From assembly GCA_900618795.1 (NCBI GenBank), contig UYJD01000013.1:780537-844536 (forward strand): 64,000 nucleotides of DNA, in the 5' to 3' direction. This DNA is from Cyanodermella asteris (Eukaryota > Ascomycota > Lecanoromycetes > Ostropales > Stictidaceae). Made by a program: the position numbers and the translations under genes. This document shows positions 55,935 to 64,000 of the stretch, piece by piece; position 1 is the first letter of the stretch; every line of letters starts with the position of its first letter. The notes beneath the pieces are model-generated. The model saw only the letters and a program-made list of their open reading frames with translations. It had not been told where the DNA came from and did not search any database.

Positions 55935-57434
55935 ACATCAAGCCAAGGGAATGGCTGTCGAACATCTGGTTTGTACAATATTTACTTCCTTTTCTTCAAC
56001 TGTATGAATATGACACCATCAATCTTGCTCGACTTGCTAGCATCAAAAAACCTGTGAGCTGAGCAGATTGGACAATCGCTCAGGGTCATCACGAAGCGGA
56101 AGACGTCAAGACCACTCCGTGACGATAAGCTTCTGCCTTGCTGTGGAGATTCTTCACTGTCAACGAGCCATCAGCGAGCTCGCTCCTAACAGAAATGCTT
56201 GGAGTACATGGGCTACGGGTTGAACCTGTCGCACCCAAAGAACCGGAGAGCGATTCGATCATGGAAACGAGCCGGAGGGCCCAACTACAGCGAACATGAA
56301 AACACAATCTAGATTGACGCATCCATTGCAGTCAGCGAAGCAGTCCAAGCAGCGATATCGTTCCACTGCACGACATCATTTCAAAGCACAGAAAAAACCA
56401 TTCCACTTCACTTTACATGGCAAGGGCAGAGGATGATTAGCAAGCCATGTCCATTTCGAAAAAGCAACAATGCAAAAATATTCTAATGCTACAGAAAAGA
56501 GCTGCGTGGAATCTCCAGCTATCACAAACACGCCGAAAGGGCACACCTTTCCGTGGCAAAAAAAACAATCGTAAAAAACGACCCTAGCAAATGCCAGTCG
56601 ATTTCCTCCAGATTACCTACCCCATTGCAGTACGATTCCATTCTTGACGAGTTACGATGACAAACGCCTTACCATTAAATGTTCCGTCGAAAGGTTGTTC
56701 CATGCGGGAGCGAAATGTGCGACGGCAAAGTCCGAGTCTGGATGCGATTTGTCGCGCACCCGATTGTGCGAATCTTGTGCTCTGATGGTATTTCTCGATC
56801 CAGGCGTTGCCATGCTGTTTGCGGACCCGTTTGCTGGACGAAGAGAAGAAGAAAAAGACAGTTGCAGAGTTCAGAATCTTGCTCCGTTTGTTTTTCAATT
56901 TCAGATAATGATGCTGTAGTTCTATAGTTGGATGTTGGAAATGTCGAGCGAGTGTGTTGTTGAGTGAGAGCATGACAATTGATGTCAAGCGAGCGGCATC
57001 AGGCGGCCAGTCCTCGCTGGACTCTCGAAAAGTAAGATGCGTTTGGAAGGTGCGATAACGGCGACACCGACGGGGGACGTTTCAACAAGATGAAGAATGC
57101 ACAACGTGCGCTGCACGTTTGCAATTGTTGCAGCCTCGCCTTCAATGAGACCAGCGAGGCCGTGCAACGAGAGAAAGAAACGCCGAACCCAACCAAAAAC
57201 GCACCAGCAAACCAGAACCCCATATAGCCAGATGATTTGGAGTCGTGCAGACTAGACTCAGCAACTCAGTCAACCAAAGGCTGCCGTAAATGATTTCAAC
57301 CCAGTTGAATATTTATCATATATTTGGAGCAGTGGGATTTGGTATCGCGAGCAGCGTTGCACGACTCAATACATGAAATTGGAGGAATCGTCGCCATGGC
57401 CCGGAAACTTGTAGGCCGTCGCGGCGGAGATTTC
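55935..57434. other. Convergent intergenic region (1.5 kb)
   Basis: This tail-to-tail spacer lies between MRF1 (plus) and the gene ending at 57435 (minus). I find no supported gene. It is large for two 3' UTRs, so a non-coding RNA is possible but not shown. Confidence 0.5.
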
Positions 57435-59423
57435 CTACAATCCCGCACCCGTCTGGTCATGAGTGTTATCAGTGTTATCGCCAGCAGCGGCAGTCTTGGC
57501 AGCGTTCAGCTCTGACATTGAGACATTGGTGGTGCCAAAAACATCCGAGACGGCATATCCAAGCATGTTGTTGGCGTGGTCCATGTTTGTAGCAGTGCCG
57601 TACAGGCCGGGGTCGACAGTAGAGTAAGAGTAGTTTTGCGCGGCGTTGTGAGTCTGCAAAGTGGCGTCGGAAATGCGGCGACGTTTGCTGTCACGATCAG
57701 ACTGGGGGGAACCGGCGAGATCAAATGGTGTCCTGGACTGGGGAGCGCCTTGCGGCGAGCCCGTCATTTGGTGCCGGAGACGGGCACGTGCCGACTGAGT
57801 GTGCATTGCTGGGGAGCCACCTAAAGGATCGCGGATCGGTGTCGTTGTTGCCGGAGGTGTATCCATACCCGGAGATGATGTGTTTGTCGGAAGATGCTGG
57901 GAAGCCAGAGACTGATGCTGGAGAGGCCTCGAGGGTGCTTTCATCTTGCGAGCACGGCTTTGTACATAGGTATTCAAGTTGTTCATTGGAGGGATGGCGC
58001 CACCCGAAAGGTCAACTGTGCCAACAGCAGGACCGCTTGTACCCATGTTGTTGAGGCCCAGAGCACGCATGACGTTCATCTTTTGTTGCGGTGTCATACC
58101 GAGGACAGCATTGCGAGCTCGCTCGCGGATGGTTGGGATGGGTCTGGCCTGACCATTGACAAGCGGAAGGTTTGGCATTTCATGCGACGGCTCATATCTG
58201 CTGCGCTTGACACCACGCTTGCGAGGTTCTGGCGGCTCGGGACGGTGCGCGTTGCTCCATGTATCGGTGTTGTCCTCGCCTGGGCGGACGACATCGCATT
58301 GAACTGCCTCGGCGATGAGATCAATCAGAATCGCACGAAAATCCCAGACGTATGTGGAGCTAGTCTCGACACGCTCGCCCTCATGGGAAAGGTACCGAGA
58401 CCAGAAACCGGACTCCGACTTGTACTCATCCAGATCAAGGCCCATAGAGGGGTCAGCCCCGTGCTTGAAGCCCTTCGAAAGACCGCTCAATAGCCACTCC
58501 AACTGACGCGTCTGATCGTGCCACATAAGGCGAAGAAAGTCGACCCATGCATCAATGTCAGTGCTCGGTGTTGCATATGAAAACTTGAAAAAGTGTAGGT
58601 CCTCTGGCGTGAATTCACGGATCTTGGAAGGCTCGCCATAGCTCAGTAAGCGATCCGCCATGGCAATCATGGTTTCGTCGTTGAGCCTGTCTGGGGCTGT
58701 AAAGCACACCCCAAGAGCAACAAAAACCAGGGAAAAGTAACACGCGCCCTGACGAGTATCAAAGCGGTTCCGAGGGACTGGCGACTGGTTGAAGATTCCG
58801 GCTGAGCCGCGCGCCCTGTATCCTGCAGAAGCCCTGTGAAGATTTTGCGCCTGCGTGTAGCCAGGCTGGTGTGTGTTCGGGATCGTTACATGGCTGGTCG
58901 GAGCGTAGACGTGGTATCTATCCATGGCTTGACGAGAGGTGGTCGGCACACGATTCTGGGGGTTGTGCTCGTGGTTTGGGGGCTGGCGGTTTGCGCTGAA
59001 AGGATCAAACGGGCCACCGCGCCTTTCATAGCGATCGAAGAGATCGCTGCCGGCTTGTTGCTGCTCCATCAGTGCTGTGAGTCCCTCATGGGGATGTGGT
59101 CCTGTAGCTGACTGTTAGTGTATGAGTGCAGAAAGATGAGGCACAAGATATGTTTTCTATGGCGCAGACGGAAGGGTGGGGTATTTGTAAGAGTCCAGTC
59201 ATCGGCGAAGCGCAATAAGTATTTGGAAGTGTGTGAATCAGTCGGCTGTGTTTCCCTTCACAACAAGGACTCATGACTGGCAGCCAGCTCAGTCACTGTT
59301 GTAGGCTGTGACGTGCGGCTTCGCCTTCACAGAGAAGCCATCGGACCACAATGCCCATAGACTCAGCCGCGATAAACAACACGACGACTTACCATTGCGA
59401 CCGAAGTGATTGAACGACGCCAT
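57435..59423 (-). CDS. Nuclear-type protein of unknown function, two exons
   Basis: Exon 1 (59393-59423) encodes MASFNHFGRN. A 291-nt intron (GTAAGT...ACAG) leads to exon 2 (57435-59101), for 565 residues. The join continues in frame as NGPHPHEGLTALMEQQQAGS, then DLFDRYERRGG; an ATG at 59069 would miss these first residues. Residues 100-290 form a helical, hydrophobic core (YFSLVFVALGVCFTAPDRLN, DAWVDFLRLMWHDQTRQLEW, WDFRAILIDLIAEA). Two basic motifs (PRKRGVKRSR near 295 and SKRRR near 490) suggest nuclear import. The rest is Ser/Thr/Pro/Gln-rich and probably disordered. I do not recognise the family and assign no function. Confidence 0.72.
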
Positions 59424-60013
59424 TCGATAAGGATCGCTGTGAATTATTGTGAAGAGAAACAAGGACTGGGTACGCGGAGGCGCACTTGTGGGAGAACAAA
59501 GAAAGAATGAATACAACGAGTGAAACAAGCTGACGAATTCGGAGCACTTGCTCTGGGGGCTAGAGACGCGCCAGACAGTGGTCCTCTGAGGGTGGAGGTA
59601 AGAGAAGAACAGGACCTCACCATCTGCGAAAACTGGAACTATAAGTATGCGTAGCAGAGCCACAGCATCGTGAGACACGCCGGCAACGGCCATTGACAAT
59701 CCAAATGTCAATTGCGAAAACAGGACGGAGGTCACAAGTCACGCCGATGACGGTAAAGCACCACTCAATAGCGAGCGAAACTTGATCAAGGCCAAACGCT
59801 CCCAGGTACATTCATCATTAAAATTGAGCCCACCATTTGGAATTATCTCGTAACAACGCATCAATGCAAACAATAAGGTGGACAATGAGCTTGGTGGATC
59901 ATCAGACCTTCCATGATAGTGGCCATGCACGTGGTCGTGTGCTCATAGTTTGATAACGCCGGTAGCGCCGCGCTGATATGACAAATAAAGCAGTCGTCGT
60001 CTCAGAGCTTCTC
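59424..60013. other. Intergenic region
   Basis: This spacer lies between the unknown nuclear-type gene (its 5' side) and the 3' end of noxB, both minus strand. I see no gene in it. Confidence 0.55.
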
Positions 60014-61834
60014 CTAGAAGTTCTCTTTGCCCCAACAGAATTTGAAGTCGGGGTCACTGTACATATTGCACTTGATGTGGAGAGTGCTGCCGAGCGGTTT
60101 CGGGCCGCAGAAGAAGACACCGGCCTCTGCCGGAGAATGGATCTTGCGAATGCACCTGAAGATGGAATCCCAGTTGGGTCGTCCAAAGTTCGTTGGGGCC
60201 CGAAGGCCGGTGATAGCGTCGAGCTCGCTGTTGGCTCCGTTGAGCATGATGTTGGCCGCGTCGTCGCCTTTGATCTTTGCCGTCAAGTACTATTGCCTGT
60301 TAGTGATTGAATTCGACATGATTGCAATGTAGCATACCGTATGGATTTCGATCCTATTCTCCAAATCCTGTGCCTCAATGGCCATGAGTAGCGATCGGAA
60401 CCACTCAAAGCTGCCAAAATCCCTGCAGATCCAGAAGAAGTAAACCTTGCGCAGTCGAGTCTTCTCCTTTGGATTAGGATAGTTCAGGCGATACCAGATG
60501 CTCTTCAAGATCGAAGCGAAGGGGGTGACACCAATACCTGCACCGACAAGGACAGACACCTCGTACTTGAAGACGTCCTCTGATGCGCTGCCGAATGGAC
60601 CGTCAATGTACACGCGGGGAAGCAAACGAGCGACAGCCGGGCTGGCGTCGGTCTTCATCTCGCTAGGGTTGACCCCAACCACCTCTGAGCCGCCTTTCTT
60701 ATCTCCCTTCTTTTCAAAGTCGCAGCCCAGAGTCTTCGCCAGCTGTTTCGTGAAGTTGCCGACCATACGGATATGAACAGAGATGTAATCCTCCTCGGGC
60801 GCGCTCGTAAGCGTAAATGGATGGTACTGCCAGATCGAAACCTCCGGGCAGCAGAAGAAGATGTACTGGCCGGCTTTGGTGATGGTGTGATCCTTCTTGA
60901 TCTGAACCTCCATGACGTTGGAAGGGTGCTGAATGACCTTGGAAATGTAGGTCTTGTGCTTGCCTCTGATTTCACGAAGGATGCGCTCGCCGAGATAGGC
61001 GACACCGCCCCAAACCCAGTATTGGTAGAAAGCACCATTGCCGAAGCAGAAAGGCGCTGTATCTGTCGGGATCATGCAAAACTCGCCGTGGACCGCCCAG
61101 AAGATGAAGAAGATTACGAAGAGGTGGTGTGTGTACCAGAAACGCTCGAAATTGGCACGTCGTTTCTTCTCAATAGAGGTGAAGACCATGGCCATAAGAG
61201 CGGCAGTCATGATCCAGCCGGACCACCCAGGACCAGTCTTGAAGATAGCCAGCAAGAAACCGGTGAAGCCGAGACCTTGCTTGGCAGCAAGCTGCGCATA
61301 GTTGTTCATGTGGGCAATGATGTGCACCCAGGTAAAGAAGACGATCGACCATGCTACAGTCTTGTGGAAAGTGATGTTCTTGTCGAACTGGATGATGCCA
61401 TTCAGTGGTGTCTGGCGGGCCAGCGAGATCAATGTGCGGCAGACCGGAAAGAGAATGATCGCAATGTCAAAGTGTAGGACCAAGGCAGCAGCACGCGCTG
61501 TCGGATATGTGAGGCCGAAGGTGGCACGAGCCGTAGTAAGGTTGTCCTTGAGCTGGTAGTTTAGGAAACCGAAAACGAAGACGAAGACATGGACCAGGGC
61601 GAAGACTCCAACAAAGACACGGCGGGCTCCTTCATTGACGAACCAACGCTCGACCTTTTCCATGAAGGTGAGCTCACGGGCTGGGATATTGGACATTTCT
61701 CCGGACGCCAGCATACGTGAGAGGAGCGAGCTTCTAACACGATCATCCTTCTGGTACATTGTGAGACTGCTGCGTCTCGAGTCGTCGCTGGCAGCATATT
61801 TGCCGTATAATGGGTTTGCCGGTGGGTAATCCAT
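60014..61834 (-). CDS. noxB: NADPH oxidase NoxB (Nox2 type), two exons
   Basis: Exons 60338-61834 (499 codons) and 60014-60289 join across a 48-nt intron between IEIHT and YLTAKIKGDD, giving 590 residues. NoxB makes superoxide for signalling in sexual development and, in pathogens, for infection-structure penetration, together with NoxR and Rac. It is the NoxB and not the NoxA type: RELTFMEKVERWFVNEG at 53-69 and LNYQLKDNLTTARATFG resemble NoxB. Six membrane helices carry heme-ligand His candidates H157/H171/H175 and H236/H249. The FAD site is HPFTLTSAP (338-346), the NADPH site is VGAGIGVTPF (430-439), and the C-terminus ends in GKENF. The N-terminal 50 residues are polar and longer than some orthologues. 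The start at ATG 61834 is the first in frame. Confidence 0.95.
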
Positions 61835-63664
61835 TGTAGCGATTGCCGTCTGAAAATTGATCGACGTTGTTGGTGTGGGCGAAGCTGCAAGCCCGTGTCT
61901 GACGATTAGAAGATCCTTGTTTGTTTGGATCTGTTCAATGAGCGATTAAGACAGTCAGAATTGGGTAAAAGAGTTCCTGAAGAGAGCCAGCTCCGGTCAG
62001 GAAAGTGGAAACGCGTCCGTTCTCGAAGGTCGAAGGGAGGCACGACTCTCAGAGCAGCGACACGGATTCCAGGAGGAAAGAGAGCCTGAGCGAGCCATGA
62101 TGGTTAAGATATGCAAACAAGTCCATGCATGATAGTCCAAGACGAAGGACTGGCACGCATGGCGTTGCGACCTAGGTGGCCTTCTTCCTCAGAGTACCGT
62201 CGGATCATGCTCATCCTTCAGCGCATGAACAACGCGCAACAAGGCCAAATGAGGTTCTGAGAAGGGAGAAGCGACAAAGGCGCCGCTGCCGTGCATATGC
62301 TATCGGCTGTAAGGCCGGTGTGAGTGCCAGCATGCGAGGTGAAACGCGTGGGAGGCGGTGTTTCAGGTTGCATTATGGACAATGTTGTGAGAAGGCGGCC
62401 TCGGGCTTGCCGTCTTCATGCCGATGTCACCCTGCCACTCATCCACCTTCATGCGCTATTTGTTTCGGTAGTATCTGACATGTAGTCCGTTTCTCGACAG
62501 GAGCTTGCTTCTGGGACTGACGGATTCGAGTAAGAGATACCTCCAACAGCCTGATTTCATAAACGGTGCACACATCTAGCTTGCGCAACGCGTGGAAGCA
62601 CGCCGCTTTTCTGGTTTCATGCCTCAGGCGGCCGCCGGATCTCTTAGACGTCTGTGACAGTGCTTCATCGAGACCTCGAGACCATCGTCACCAAGAATCG
62701 GGAGAGACAGTGTATATGGACTGTTTGAAGAACGCTCGCCGCTCGATCTTCCCACATCATTGTCGGCTGGCCAAGGAGGGGCATTGGGGACGAAAACACA
62801 ATTAACATTGGACCTTTTTTATCTGCGTTAGGCTCGGGCCAAAAATTCGAGATTAGATTTGTAGACGCAAAGGTGATCGTCGAGGACACAGCAAGAGGAG
62901 GCAATGGAAGTACGGGCTGACACCGGTATTTCGTCTACGAAGAAATCGCACTACCTTCTCCGACTACGGGCGACGCATCTGCTATCAGACTCACTTGTAT
63001 CAATCATGGCCGCGAAATTGGACAAGATGAAAACGAATCGCGTGCAGGACTACATCGGGCGGGAAGGGGAGCAAGTCATCGGCGCGACTATTGCATTCAA
63101 GTCAACATCCAAGGCCACTTGAGGCCACATCTGGGCCATCTCATTTACTGTTACATGAGCGCGTGTCGAAACGACAGTTCGGTAAGTAGTAATCGGCAAA
63201 GATAGGGGTGATCATGGCGCAGTGGGCAATAAACGTAGGCCATGGTGTGACGCCCGGCTCCTCAAAATGAGGTACGATGTACTGATACTGCTGTAAATGA
63301 TTTTGCGCACAGAGAGCTAGACGCTTATCTGCTGCGACATCTGTCTATTCAAATGGTTTCGCACGTATCCACGCCAACAAAACAAGTCACAAAGCATTCC
63401 ATAATTTGGTGCAAACCACAACGTATTGTGTATTCGGTAAAGGTCCAAATGGACGACACTTGCTTAGTTCGTAAGATCTTAGTTATGCATCAATCATGCT
63501 CCCATGGCCACTCAAAAATTGAAAAGCAGACCCGGTGAAATAACGCCTGGTGGAGGTCCTCTCCCTAGCTTGTTCGAATGGTTTGCCCGACCTCTTTGTT
63601 GATACCATCATTCCAGCTGAACAACAAAGTCCTTCGGCGGTTTGATGAGGGCGAGCCTCGTGTC
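61835..63664. other. Intergenic region (1.8 kb)
   Basis: It holds the noxB promoter and the 3' UTR of the E2 gene, which is also on the minus strand. No supported gene was found; frames are short and unrelated to known domains. Confidence 0.55.

Positions 63665-64000
<336 letters not shown>

Noticed and set aside
60773-61477. 234-codon plus frame opposite noxB
   Set aside because: Antisense shadow of a confident coding exon.

Overview
This is nuclear DNA of a filamentous ascomycete. Genes carry short (about 48-75 nt) GT-AG introns, coding GC is moderate to high, and the gene set includes a FREQUENCY clock protein, a NoxB-type NADPH oxidase, a fungal Med1 and a GH17 wall glucanase with a serine-rich linker. 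Mediator, HIR and RPAP1 proteins in filamentous-fungal form support this. A Dothideomycete, perhaps of the Mycosphaerellales/Capnodiales, fits best; that placement is an inference from protein flavour and not a database result. I see no transposon, retroelement, CRISPR array or operon. Gene-poor gaps of 3-5.5 kb separate the gene clusters.

Layout. 1-760: N-terminal part of a DUF4419 protein running off the left edge (minus). 0.8-6.2 kb: gene-poor. 6.2-7.8 kb: conserved ascomycete protein of unknown role. 7.8-11.9 kb: gene-poor. 11.9-14.0 kb: second conserved unknown protein. 14.7-16.7 kb (minus): HIR histone chaperone subunit HPC2. 18.4-19.8 kb: RPAP1/Rba50. 20.0-21.9 kb (minus): ferroportin-like metal exporter. 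22.5-23.0 kb: a tiny two-exon gene. 23.6-24.7 kb (minus): Bsd2/Ndfip-like Rsp5 adaptor. 25.2-25.6 kb: Cbp6/UQCC2 cytochrome b translation/assembly factor. 28.7-31.9 kb: frequency (frq). 33.3-35.5 kb (minus): Mediator subunit 1. 36.4-38.3 kb (minus): glutamine synthetase. 40.7 kb (minus): an intron-bearing tRNA-Glu-like gene with a broken acceptor stem. 42.0-46.0 kb: cysteine-rich protein, membrane protein and F-box protein. 47.1-48.8 kb: MFS drug/H+ antiporter. 50.4-50.9 kb: SnoaL/NTF2-like protein. 52.8-54.0 kb: GH17 glucanase. 54.6-55.9 kb: mitochondrial release factor 1. 57.4-59.4 kb (minus): unknown nuclear protein. 60.0-61.8 kb (minus): NoxB. 63.7-64.0 kb (minus): Ubc4/5 E2 enzyme, cut by the right edge.

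Themes. Three transcription/chromatin genes (HPC2, RPAP1, Med1) and the clock gene lie within 21 kb. Two metal-homeostasis candidates (ferroportin and the Bsd2-like adaptor) sit 2 kb apart, next to a respiratory-complex factor. Most genes are housekeeping or regulatory. I found no convincing new multi-gene system. The most useful observations are the genes hidden by introns or window edges, the GATCGA cluster upstream of frq, the recurring TCACGTGA palindromes, the start-codon-only first exon of glutamine synthetase and the odd tRNA.
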